DNA of 64,000 nt from JANNRA01 sp031401035 (GTDB lineage Bacteria; Desulfobacterota; Binatia; HRBIN30; CADEER01), in NCBI GenBank assembly GCA_031401035.1, contig JANNRA010000185.1, positions 1-64,000 on the forward strand, read 5' to 3'. Shown piece after piece: positions 56,678-64,000 of this stretch. The notes below the pieces were generated by a model. The model was not told where the DNA came from. It did not search any database and saw only the letters and a program-made list of their open reading frames with translations. Position 1 is the stretch's first letter. The number at the start of each line of letters is the position of its first letter. A program made the translations under genes and the position numbers.

Positions 56678-58090
56678 ATGCCGGGACGCGTGCTCATCGT
56701 CGACGACGAAATGGCCATGCGCCTGGCCCTCAAGGGCCTGTTGGCGCGTCAGGGCTACGAGGTCGAGACGGCGGACAGCGGCGAGGCGGCGATACGCGTC
56801 ATCGAGCCGGAGCGCTTCCATGTGGTCATCACCGACCTCAGCATGCGCGGCGCCAGCGGCATGGACGTCTTGGCGCACGCCCGCCAGGTCGATCCCGACC
56901 TCGGCGTCATCATGATCACCGCCTTCGGGTCGGAGAAGATCGCCGTGCAGGCGATGAAGCTCGGCGCCTTCGACTATCTGCCCAAGCCGTTCGACAACGA
57001 CGAGGTGCGCATGGTGGTGCGGCGGGTGCTGGAGACGGTCCAGCTCAAGCGCGACCATCGTCGTCTGCTGGCGCAGGTGCAGGGCGAGTACGCCTTCGAG
57101 CAGATCGTCGGCCGCAGCCCGGCCATGCAGCGCGTCTTCGCGATGATCGAGAAGGTCGCTGACACCGACGTCACGGTGCTCATTCGCGGCGCCAGCGGCA
57201 CCGGCAAGGAACTGGTCGCCAAGGCGCTGCACTACCGCAGCCCGCGCCGCGGCAAAGCGCTGGTGGCGATGAACTGCGCCGCCCTCAGCCGGGAACTGGT
57301 CGAGAGCGAGCTCTTCGGGCACGAGAAGGGGGCTTTCACCGGCGCCGTGGCGCGACGCGAGGGCAAGTTCGAGGCGGCTGACGGCGGTACGCTGTTCCTC
57401 GACGAGGTCGGCGACATGCCGTTGGAGACGCAGGCGAAGTTCCTGCGCGCCCTGCAGGAACGCGAGTTCGAGCGCGTTGGCGGCAACAGCCCGATCCGCG
57501 TCGACGTGCGCGTCGTCGCCGCCACCAACCAGGACCTCGAGGCGGCGGTGCGCGCCGGCCGCTGTCGCGAGGATCTTTACTACCGCTTGCGCGTCGTCGA
57601 GGTGGTGCTGCCGACGCTGGCAGAGCGGCGCGACGACATCCCGCTGCTGATCGACCACTTTCTGCGCCAGGCGGCCGAGCACTACCGGCGGCCGCTGCGG
57701 CCGCTCACCGGCGCGGCCCTGCGCGAGTGCCTGCAACGCGAGTGGCGCGGCAACGTGCGCGAGCTGCGCTCGGCGATCGAACAGGCGTTACTGCTTTCTG
57801 CGGGTGAGGAGATCGACGTCGCCGATCTGCCGCCCGATCCGGCGCGCGCCGTCGGCGCCCCGGCCGGCGCCCCGCCAAGCCCGGCGCCGGGCCTGACGCC
57901 GGGCGACAACCCCGCCAGCTTTCGCGACGCCAAGGCGGCGGTGGTCGAGTCGTTCGAACGCGCGTTCCTCGCCGCGGCGCTGCGCCGCCACGACGGCAAC
58001 ATCAGTAAGGCGGCCGAGGAGATCGGCATGTATCGGCAGAACCTGCAGCAGAAGATGAAAGAGCTCGGGCTCGGCAGCGACGAGTCCTGA
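56678..58090 (+). CDS. NtrC-family sigma-54-dependent response regulator
   Basis: 470 residues from ATG 56678. Receiver domain: VLIVDDEMAMR, phospho-acceptor D53 in VVITDLSMRG, and the lysine in YLPKPFD. AAA+ domain about 140-375: Walker A RGASGTGKELVAKALH, the sigma-54-contacting GAFTGA at 218-223, Walker B GGTLFLDEVGDMP, and the R-finger region RVDVRVVAATNQDLE. After a Pro/Gly-rich linker comes a Fis-type HTH (GNISKAAEEIGMYRQNLQQK). All elements for ATP-driven activation are intact. Its probable target is the promoter at 55141. Confidence 0.94.
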   Translation: MPGRVLIVDDEMAMRLALKGLLARQGYEVETADSGEAAIRVIEPERFHVVITDLSMRGASGMDVLAHARQVDPDLGVIMITAFGSEKIAVQAMKLGAFDYLPKPFDNDEVRMVVRRVLETVQLKRDHRRLLAQVQGEYAFEQIVGRSPAMQRVFAMIEKVADTDVTVLIRGASGTGKELVAKALHYRSPRRGKALVAMNCAALSRELVESELFGHEKGAFTGAVARREGKFEAADGGTLFLDEVGDMPLETQAKFLRALQEREFERVGGNSPIRVDVRVVAATNQDLEAAVRAGRCREDLYYRLRVVEVVLPTLAERRDDIPLLIDHFLRQAAEHYRRPLRPLTGAALRECLQREWRGNVRELRSAIEQALLLSAGEEIDVADLPPDPARAVGAPAGAPPSPAPGLTPGDNPASFRDAKAAVVESFERAFLAAALRRHDGNISKAAEEIGMYRQNLQQKMKELGLGSDES

Positions 58091-58119
58091 GCGGCGCGGT
58101 GAGTGGCGGGTCGCGGGCG

Positions 58120-60306
58120 ATGAGCAGTATCGAGGCGGTGATCGCGGCCGAGCTGGCGGTCGGCGTGCGTCAGGTCGAGGCGGCCGTGCGGCTGCTCGAC
58201 GAGGGCGCGACGGTGCCGTTCGTGGCGCGCTACCGCAAGGAGGTCACCGGCGGCCTCGACGACACCCACCTGCGCACGCTGGAGAAGCGCCTGGCCTACC
58301 TGCGCGAACTGGCGCAACGCCGCGACGTCATCCTGAAGAGCCTCGCCGAACTGGGCCAGCTGAGCCCGGCGCTGGCGACGGCGATCGCCGCCGCCGAGAC
58401 GCAGACGCGGCTCGAGGATCTCTACCGTCCGTTCAAGCCCAAGCGCCGCAGCAAGGCGCAGGTGGCCCGTGCGGCGGGCCTGGCGCCGCTGGCGGCGCGC
58501 CTGCTCGCCAATCCAGGGCTGGATCCGGCGCAGGCAGCGGCGCCGTTCGTCAGCGCCGCGCGCGGCGTCGGCGACGTCGCCGGCGCCCTCGATGGCGCTC
58601 GGCAGATCGTCATCGAGGATCTGGGCGACGACGCGGCGCTGCGCGAACGCCTGCGTGAGTGCCTGTGGGAGCGCGCCGATCTGACGGCGCGCGTCGTGCG
58701 CGGCCAGGAGCAGGCGGGGGTCAAGTTCTCCGACTACTTCGAGTGCCACGAGGCGCTGCGCCGCGTACCGTCGCACCGCGCCCTGGCCATGTTCCGCGGC
58801 CGCGACGAGGCCGTCCTGCGACTGGCCCTGGTGCTGCCGGAGGACGCCGGCCTGGCCACCGCCGCGCCCGCGGCATGCGAGCGGATGATCGCCGCGCACG
58901 CCGGCATCCGACGGCAGGGGCGGGCGGCGGACGCGTGGCTGGCGGAGACGGTGCGCGCGGCGTGGCGGGGAAAACTGGCGGCGCAGCTGGAGACCGACCT
59001 GCTCGGCCGCCTGCGGGCGCGCGCCGAGGCCGAGGCGATCGACGTCTTCGCCAACAACCTGCGCGACCTGTTGCTGGCGGCGCCCGCCGGGCGGCGCGTC
59101 ACGATGGGGCTCGATCCGGGACTGCGCAGCGGGGTCAAGGTGGCGGTGGTCGACGCGACCGGCAAGCTGGTGGCGACGGCGACGATCTATCCGCACGTGC
59201 CGCACAACCGGTGGGACGAGTCGATCGCGACGCTGGCCCAGCTGGCGGCGCAGCATGCGGTGCAGCTGGTCGCTATCGGCAACGGCACCGCCTCGCGCGA
59301 AACCGATCGCCTGGTCGCGGACCTCGCCGCACGGCAGCCGCAGCTGGGCCTGACCAAGGTCATGGTGAGTGAAGCGGGGGCGTCGGTGTATTCCGCCTCG
59401 GCGCTGGCGGCGGCCGAGTTCCCCAGCCTCGACGTGTCGCTGCGCGGCGCGGTGTCGATCGCGCGGCGCCTGCAGGACCCGCTCGCCGAGTTGGTGAAGA
59501 TCGATGCCAGGGCGATCGGCGTCGGGCAGTACCAACACGATGTCGATCAGGCGGACCTAGCGCGCGCCCTCGACGCGGTCGTCGAAGACGGTGTCAATGC
59601 CGTCGGCGTCGACGTCAACACCGCCTCGGCGCCGCTGCTGGCGCGCGTCGCCGGACTCGGTCCGGTGCTGGCGGCGAACATCGTGCGTCATCGCGAGGCG
59701 CACGGCGCGTTTCGCAGCCGCCACCAACTTCTCGACGTGCCGCGCCTGGGCGCGAAGGCGTTCGAGCAGGCCGGCGGCTTTCTGCGCATCGCCGGCGGCG
59801 ACAACCCTCTGGACGCGTCCAGCGTGCACCCGGAAGCCTACCCGGTGGTCGAACGCATCCTGCGCCAGGTCGGGCGCGCGGTGCCGCAGGTGGTCGGCGA
59901 CACGACGCTGTTGCGCGGCCTGAGCGCCGCCGATTTCGTCGACGCCCGCTTCGGCGCGCCGACGGTCCGCGACATCCTCGCCGAGTTGGAGAAGCCGGGG
60001 CGCGATCCGCGCCCGCAGTTCCGCACCGCGGCGTTCCGCGCCGGCGTTGAACGCCTCGAACACCTGCAGCCCGGCATGACGCTCGAGGGCGTGGTGACCA
60101 ATGTCACCAACTTCGGTGCCTTCGTCGATGTCGGCGTGCACCACGACGGCCTGGTACACATCTCCGCGCTTGCCGACAGCTTTGTGCGCGACCCGCGCGC
60201 CGTGGTGAAGGCCGGTGACGTCGTGACCGTGCGCGTGGTCGACGTGGACCTGGCGCGCAAGCGCATCGGGCTGACGATGCGCCGGGCCGCCGGCGCATCC
60301 CCCTGA
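58120..60306 (+). CDS. tex: Tex-family RNA-binding transcription accessory protein
   Basis: 728 residues from ATG 58120 (GTG 58099 adds seven). N-terminal Tex region VPFVARYRKEVTGGLDDTHL and EDLYRPFKPKRRSKA; the YqgF-like nuclease fold around MGLDPGLRSGVKVAVVDATG; HhH motifs (LARVAGLGPVLAANIVRHRE, LDVPRLGAKAFEQAGGFLRI); the C-terminal S1 domain GMTLEGVVTNVTNFGAFVDV and GLVHISALADSFV. Usual length is 720-780. It is involved in transcription and RNA metabolism and tolerance of stress in several bacteria. Confidence 0.95.
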   Translation: MSSIEAVIAAELAVGVRQVEAAVRLLDEGATVPFVARYRKEVTGGLDDTHLRTLEKRLAYLRELAQRRDVILKSLAELGQLSPALATAIAAAETQTRLEDLYRPFKPKRRSKAQVARAAGLAPLAARLLANPGLDPAQAAAPFVSAARGVGDVAGALDGARQIVIEDLGDDAALRERLRECLWERADLTARVVRGQEQAGVKFSDYFECHEALRRVPSHRALAMFRGRDEAVLRLALVLPEDAGLATAAPAACERMIAAHAGIRRQGRAADAWLAETVRAAWRGKLAAQLETDLLGRLRARAEAEAIDVFANNLRDLLLAAPAGRRVTMGLDPGLRSGVKVAVVDATGKLVATATIYPHVPHNRWDESIATLAQLAAQHAVQLVAIGNGTASRETDRLVADLAARQPQLGLTKVMVSEAGASVYSASALAAAEFPSLDVSLRGAVSIARRLQDPLAELVKIDARAIGVGQYQHDVDQADLARALDAVVEDGVNAVGVDVNTASAPLLARVAGLGPVLAANIVRHREAHGAFRSRHQLLDVPRLGAKAFEQAGGFLRIAGGDNPLDASSVHPEAYPVVERILRQVGRAVPQVVGDTTLLRGLSAADFVDARFGAPTVRDILAELEKPGRDPRPQFRTAAFRAGVERLEHLQPGMTLEGVVTNVTNFGAFVDVGVHHDGLVHISALADSFVRDPRAVVKAGDVVTVRVVDVDLARKRIGLTMRRAAGASP

Positions 60307-60321
60307 GCGGAGGTTGTGGTC

Positions 60322-60342
60322 CCCTCTCCCGCAGGGAGAGGG
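60322..60342. terminator. 9-bp hairpin between tex and aldo/keto reductase
   Basis: CCCTCTCCC (60322-60330), GCA loop, GGGAGAGGG (60334-60342), followed by TCAGGGTGAGGGG. It lies between the convergent stops at 60306 and 60402. This CCCTCTCCC/GGTGAGGG element is widely dispersed in GC-rich genomes and probably terminates both genes. Confidence 0.55.
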
Positions 60343-60401
60343 TCAGGGTGAGGGGATGCCTACATCGTGTTCGCGACGATCGATCACACGGGCACTGTCA
60401 G

Positions 60402-61397
60402 CTAAGTCCACGGCATGGCGCTGCGCGTCGCCCAGTAGCGCTGCGCCGGTTCGGCGAGCGGCGCCACCTCGGCCGCCAGTTGTGGCGACCAGGGCACCTG
60501 CAGGGCGGTGAGGTTCGAGGCCAGTACCGGCAGCGCCGCAGCGCCGCTCAACACGACGTCGGCCCAGGGCTGTGCCAAGGCGGCGGCGAGGGCCAGCGCA
60601 TCGAGGCTGCAGGCGAGCCGCGCGGCGATGGACGCCAGGCGGGCGCGCGTCGCGGCGAAGGCGGGATCGGCGTTGCGCGCCGTCAGGCGGCCGTTGGCCA
60701 ACGCCTCCTTGACGATGACGCCGAGGCCGGCGGTGCGGGCCGTCGCCAATGCCGCACCGGCGGAGGGTTCGAGCAGGTTCCAGGTCGCCTGCACGGCGTC
60801 GAACAGCCTCACGCCGTCCAGCCGCACGTCCATCGCCCGCTGTAGCGTCTCCGCCTGGCGCGGGCCGGTCAGCGACAGGCCGATGGCGACGCCCTCGGCG
60901 CGCAGCGCGGCGAGGCGGGCGAGGACCGCCGCATCGTCGAGGACGCCGCTCTCGAGAGTGGCGGAATGGATCTGGTAGAGGCCGAGTTGCGCGCCCAGGC
61001 AGGCGCGGCTCTCCGCCAATTGGCGCTCCAACGTCGCCAGCGTGTGGTCCTTCACCTCGTGGCGCGCGGCGCTCACCCGCCACTCCGCCGTGTACGTATA
61101 GCCCCACTTCGAACCGATCGTCAGCGCCGCCGGCGCATGGCCGCGCGCCGCCAGCCAGGCGGCAAGAAACTCCTCGGCTCGCCCGTACGAGCGCGCCGCA
61201 TCGACGTAGCGGATGCCGGCGGCCCAGGCGGCGTCGAGCAACGCCGCGGCGCGCTCGCGCATGGCCGCGACGGCGTAGTCGCCCTCGAGATCGGCGGCGT
61301 GGCCGAGGGTCATGTAGCCGGGGCGCCCGAGCGCCGCCAGGCCGAGACCGAGCGGGGTGACGATCAGCGTCGTGGTGCCGAGACGGCGCGCCTGCAT
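60402..61397 (-). CDS. aldo/keto reductase
   Basis: 331 residues. The catalytic tetrad is visible: Asp and Tyr in IRYVDAARSYGRAEEFLAAW, Lys in IGSKWGYTY and His in YQIHSATLESG. The C-terminal half has VIVKEALANGRLTARN and QPWADVVLSGA. Reduces carbonyls with NADPH; the substrate is unknown. It is on the same strand as, and 54 nt downstream of, the SDR gene, so it may belong to the same transcript. Confidence 0.88.
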   Translation of the reverse strand: MQARRLGTTTLIVTPLGLGLAALGRPGYMTLGHAADLEGDYAVAAMRERAAALLDAAWAAGIRYVDAARSYGRAEEFLAAWLAARGHAPAALTIGSKWGYTYTAEWRVSAARHEVKDHTLATLERQLAESRACLGAQLGLYQIHSATLESGVLDDAAVLARLAALRAEGVAIGLSLTGPRQAETLQRAMDVRLDGVRLFDAVQATWNLLEPSAGAALATARTAGLGVIVKEALANGRLTARNADPAFAATRARLASIAARLACSLDALALAAALAQPWADVVLSGAAALPVLASNLTALQVPWSPQLAAEVAPLAEPAQRYWATRSAMPWT

Positions 61398-61451
61398 GCG
61401 CCCGTGCCTATCACTTCCGAGCGGCGGGCGCGGCTCCGCCGCGCTCCCCGC

Positions 61452-62243
61452 TCAGCGCGCCGGCCTCGATCGCGACAGGTCGGCGCCGCCGTCGACGAGC
61501 AGGAACTGTCCGGTGACGTGACTGGCGAGAGGCGAGGCGAGGAACAGCACCGCGCCGGCGAGATCGTCGGGATCGGTCAGCCGGCCGAGCGGGACGCTGG
61601 CGCGCAGGGCCTCGATCTGTGCGGCCGACAGCCCGGCGCGGACGCGCTCGGTGAGCATCGTGCCCGGCGCGACGGCGTTGACGCGGATGCCGTGCGGGCC
61701 AAGCTCGAAGGCGATGGTCCGCGTCAGGTGGTTGATCGCCGCCTTGGCGGCGCCGTACGCCGCCAACCCTGGTGCCGGGCGACGGCTCTCGCCGGAGCTG
61801 ACGTTGACGATGCTGCCGCCGCGCCCCGCCGCCACCATCGCCGCTGCCGCGGCGTGACAGCATAGCGCCGTGGCGATGAGGTTCTGTTCGATGACGTCGC
61901 GCAGCGCCGCGCCGTCGCTGGCCAGGAACGGCTGCGCATGCCGGCCGGCGAGCATGCCGACGTTGTTGACCGCCACGTCGAGCCCACCCAGGGCGGCAAC
62001 GGCGACGGCGACCATGGCTTCGACCTCCGCGTCGCGGCGCACGTTGGCGACGGCGCTCACCGCGCGGCCGCCGTCGGCGACGATCAACCGCACCGTCGCG
62101 GCGGCGCGCGCCGGGTCGATGTCGTTCACCGCCACCGCCGCGCCGGCGGCGGCGAGACGCATGGCGATGGCGCGTCCGGCGCCGGCGCCGGCGCCGGTGA
62201 CGAGGGCGCAGCGCCCGCTAAGATCGAGCCCGAGCGCGCTCAT
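61452..62243 (-). CDS. short-chain dehydrogenase/reductase (SDR)
   Basis: 263 residues from ATG 62243, overlapping the upstream dehydrogenase stop (ATGA). Classical SDR: coenzyme motif ALVTGAGAGAGRAIAMRLA, NNVGML in place of NNAG, catalytic Ser in VNVSSGE, Tyr/Lys in AAYGAAKAAINHLT, and VNAVAPGTMLTERV after the active site. The C-terminal GQFLLVDGGADLSRSR is typical. Translational coupling to the Zn dehydrogenase implies consecutive oxidation steps on one substrate. Confidence 0.9.
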   Translation of the reverse strand: MSALGLDLSGRCALVTGAGAGAGRAIAMRLAAAGAAVAVNDIDPARAAATVRLIVADGGRAVSAVANVRRDAEVEAMVAVAVAALGGLDVAVNNVGMLAGRHAQPFLASDGAALRDVIEQNLIATALCCHAAAAAMVAAGRGGSIVNVSSGESRRPAPGLAAYGAAKAAINHLTRTIAFELGPHGIRVNAVAPGTMLTERVRAGLSAAQIEALRASVPLGRLTDPDDLAGAVLFLASPLASHVTGQFLLVDGGADLSRSRPAR

Positions 62244-63331
62244 GTGGCGATGCGCAGACCGACCCGCACGGCGTCGCGGTCGGGGACGGCGCGGGCCAGC
62301 AGACGCATGGCCTCGGAGATCCGCGCCAGGGGCAGTACCTCGCCGAGCAGCGGTGCGACCGGCAGGCGGCGGCCGGCGAGGAGGGAGACGGCGGTGCGCA
62401 TCGATTCGCTGGTGGCACCGCCGACCCCGTGCAGGGTGAGCTTCTTGAGGATCAGGCGATCGCTGATCAGGCCGTCGACGGCGCGGCCGTGCTTGAAGCC
62501 GGCCAGGGCGATGCGGCCGCGCGAGCGGGCCAGGTCGACGGCCAACGGGATGGTGGCGGTCGAGCCATCGGCGACGTCGAGTACCAGGTCGGCCATGGCG
62601 CCGCCGGTCAGGTCGGCGACGCGGGCGCACGCGTCCTCGGCCTCGATGTCAATGGTGTGTTGCGCGCCGAGGGCGCGCGCCGCGGCGAGGCGGGCGCCGT
62701 CGCGCCCGGTGCCGGTGACGATGACCATGCCGGCGCCGGCGGCGAGCGCGGCGACGACGCAGGCCAGCCCCATATGGCCGGGACCCTGCACGACGACGCA
62801 CTCGCCCGGGCGCAGGCGGCACACGTCGAGCCAGTGCACGGCGTTGGCGAGCGGCTCGAACAGGGTCAGCTCCTCGGCCGCCACATCGCCGTCGATGCGG
62901 TGCACGCTGGTGCCCGCCTTCAACACCATCAGTTCGGCGCAGCCGCCCCACAGGCCGGGCGCCTCGTCGAGCCCGAGGGTGATGCCGTAGACGGCGACGG
63001 CGCTGCAGGTCGGCGCGAAGCGGCGGCAGCCGAGACAGCGGCCGCAGCGCAGGACTTCGTCGAGGGCGACGCGGTCGCCCTCGCGCACCGCCCAGGCGCG
63101 CGCCGTCTCGGCGCCGACGGCGGCGATGCGGCCGACCACCTCGTGCCCGGGTACGATCGGGAAACGCGCCCCCGGCAGATGGCGCTCGCCCCGGAACTGC
63201 GCCAGGTCGGTGCCGCACAGGCCGACGGCCTCGACGGCGAGCAGGGCGCCGCCGTCGGGCAGGGCCGGCCGCGGCAGATCGCGCAACTCGACCGTGCCGT
63301 CGCCCGCAAACACCGCCGCCTGCACCGCCAT
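62240..63331 (-). CDS. zinc-dependent medium-chain dehydrogenase
   Basis: 363 residues from ATG 63331 (the frame is open upstream through a repeat, which was not used). Catalytic zinc region GLCGTDLAQFRGER with PGHEVVGRI; structural zinc CGRCLGCRRFAPTC; coenzyme fold VVVQGPGHMGLACVVAALA. Family position is close to threonine/sorbitol-type dehydrogenases. It is the first gene of a minus-strand operon with the SDR and perhaps the aldo/keto reductase, divergent from a CoA transferase. Confidence 0.88.
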   Translation of the reverse strand: MAVQAAVFAGDGTVELRDLPRPALPDGGALLAVEAVGLCGTDLAQFRGERHLPGARFPIVPGHEVVGRIAAVGAETARAWAVREGDRVALDEVLRCGRCLGCRRFAPTCSAVAVYGITLGLDEAPGLWGGCAELMVLKAGTSVHRIDGDVAAEELTLFEPLANAVHWLDVCRLRPGECVVVQGPGHMGLACVVAALAAGAGMVIVTGTGRDGARLAAARALGAQHTIDIEAEDACARVADLTGGAMADLVLDVADGSTATIPLAVDLARSRGRIALAGFKHGRAVDGLISDRLILKKLTLHGVGGATSESMRTAVSLLAGRRLPVAPLLGEVLPLARISEAMRLLARAVPDRDAVRVGLRIAT

Positions 63332-63336
63332 TGCAG

Positions 63337-63357
63337 CGGACCTTGGTATGTGGTCCG
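63337..63357. promoter_or_regulatory. short dyad upstream of the Zn dehydrogenase (possible operator)
   Basis: CGGACC (63337-63342) and GGTCCG (63352-63357) around TTGGTATGT, six bases upstream of the dehydrogenase start. The AT-leaning core in GC-rich DNA suggests a promoter/operator, but the arms are short. Confidence 0.35.
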
Positions 63358-63405
63358 TCACGCCGTCAAGCGCGCGCCTTGCTCTCGGCGACGCGGGGCG
63401 CCATT

Positions 63406-63466
63406 TGGAGGGCGCGGCGACGGCCGTGCCGCATTCGATACGGCGCGGCGGTCGTCGCGCCCTCCA
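63406..63466. repeat. long imperfect hairpin with 26-bp arms in a divergent gap
   Basis: The arm at 63406-63431 (starting TGGAGGGCGCGGCGACG) pairs with 63441-63466 with three mismatches over 26 positions; the loop is CATTCGATA. It lies between the dehydrogenase and CoA-transferase starts. It looks like another dispersed hairpin family rather than a terminator, since both genes are transcribed away from it. Confidence 0.7.
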
Positions 63467-63484
63467 CAGCTTCGTGAGGTCTCC

Positions 63485-64000
63485 CATGCTCAGTCCCTAC
63501 CGCGTCCTCGACCTCTCCGACGAACACGGGCTGCTGTGCGGCCAGATCCTCGCCGATCTCGGCGCCGACGTCATCCGCGTCGAGCCGCCGGGCGGCTCGA
63601 GCGCACGCCGCGTCGGTCCGTTCGCCGGGGACCTTCCCGATCGCGAGGGATCGCTGTTCTGGTGGGCGTATGCGCGCAATACGCGCAGCATCGTCCTCGA
63701 CCTCGACAGCGAAGTCGGTCAGACGGCGCTGCGTCGCCTGGCAGCATCGGCGGACTTCCTCATCGAGTCGGCCGGTCCCGGCGTCATGGCGCGGCGCGGT
63801 CTCGCGGCCGAGGCGCTGCTCGCCGAGTATCCGGCCTTGATCTACGTCTCCATCTCGCCGTTCGGGCAGGACGGTCCGCGCGCGCACGAAGCGGGCGGCG
63901 ACCTGGTGGCGCTGGCGGCCAGCGGCGTCCTGGCGCTGAGCGGCGACGCCGATCGGCCGCCGGTGCGCATCAGCGTGCCGCAGGCCGACCTGCACGCCGC
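63485..64000 (+). CDS. CaiB/BaiF family III CoA transferase (partial, cut by window end)
   Basis: 172 codons from ATG 63485 (GTGAGGT upstream), open to the window edge. The N-terminal family hallmarks are present: YRVLDLSDEHGLLCGQILAD, LGADVIRVEPPGG, SLFWWAYARNTRSIVLDLDS, DFLIESAGPG and IYVSISPFGQDGP. These carry the CoA-binding residues; the catalytic aspartate region (YGDEL/GGDL-type) appears as EAGGDLVAL near residue 140-145. Family enzymes move CoA between carboxylic acids. A dehydrogenase-rich neighbourhood suggests catabolism of a CoA-activated acid. Confidence 0.88.

Overview
The window is a chromosomal segment from a very GC-rich (roughly 70 % by eye) Gram-negative bacterium. Outer-membrane biogenesis genes (lptC-lptA-lptB), a hopanoid-type glycosyltransferase, phosphatidylcholine synthase and a delta-proteobacterial style lpt-rpoN-hpf-ptsN-rapZ-HPr operon are present. 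Two exported proteins carry paired dockerin-like calcium loops; in one of them the pair is bracketed by cysteines, a style I associate with candidate phylum Binatota (formerly placed near Deltaproteobacteria). That assignment is inference from gene content, not from a marker phylogeny.

Layout. 1-1146: a repeat-rich patch with REP-like palindromes, a 32-bp tandem repeat, a GIY-YIG nuclease and possible scraps of an Avd/reverse-transcriptase locus. 1147-1401: an orphan AbrB-type regulator with its own dyad. 1515-6681: a TolC-type lipoprotein divergent from a DUF1656-HlyD-FUSC efflux operon. 6832-9620: amidohydrolase plus TauD-type dioxygenase. 9641-13977: truC, ferritin-like protein, DapB-like dehydrogenase, HdeD-like membrane protein and Zn alcohol dehydrogenase. 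14012-15827: FecCD/ATPase uptake transporter. 15824-20014: HpnI, then a GMC oxidoreductase with a Tat-exported, dockerin-containing gluconate-dehydrogenase subunit-3 protein. 20133-22313: small unknown protein, permuted NlpC/P60 hydrolase and short MutY. 22459-31161: a 2900-residue secreted Rhs/YD-repeat protein ending in an M35-like zinc protease domain. 31249-35025: GT39-like transferase, LysR regulator, fluC and a frameshifted VOC gene.

35072-38726: a GldA-GldF-GldG-DUF4340 type ABC operon. 38818-40357: M48 lipoprotein and Pcs. 40505-46129: lptC-lptA-lptB-rpoN-hpf-ptsN-rapZ-ptsH. 46238-48737: metK and ahcY, the SAM cycle. 48752-52571: type-5 uracil-DNA glycosylase, tRNA-Pro(GGG), surE, M23 peptidase, apt and a CDF transporter. 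52592-55020: alpha/beta hydrolase, DUF547 protein and TIGR04283-like glycosyltransferase. 55081-58090: a textbook sigma-54 promoter drives a 73-residue membrane protein followed by a 2TM-domain histidine kinase and an NtrC-type activator. 58120-60306: tex. 60402 to the end: aldo/keto reductase, SDR, Zn dehydrogenase and, divergently, a CoA transferase cut by the window edge.

How it fits together. rpoN at 42431 supplies the sigma factor that the activator at 56678 and the promoter at 55142 need, so a complete sigma-54 circuit of unknown stimulus is visible in one window; it is my best candidate for an undescribed system. The nitrogen-PTS pieces (ptsN, HPr, rapZ) lack EI and HPr kinase here. 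The GMC/subunit-3 pair and the Rhs protein both use dockerin-like modules outside any cellulosome context. Apart from the first 1.1 kb there are no integrases, IS elements or CRISPR arrays; most of the window is ordinary, densely packed core genome.
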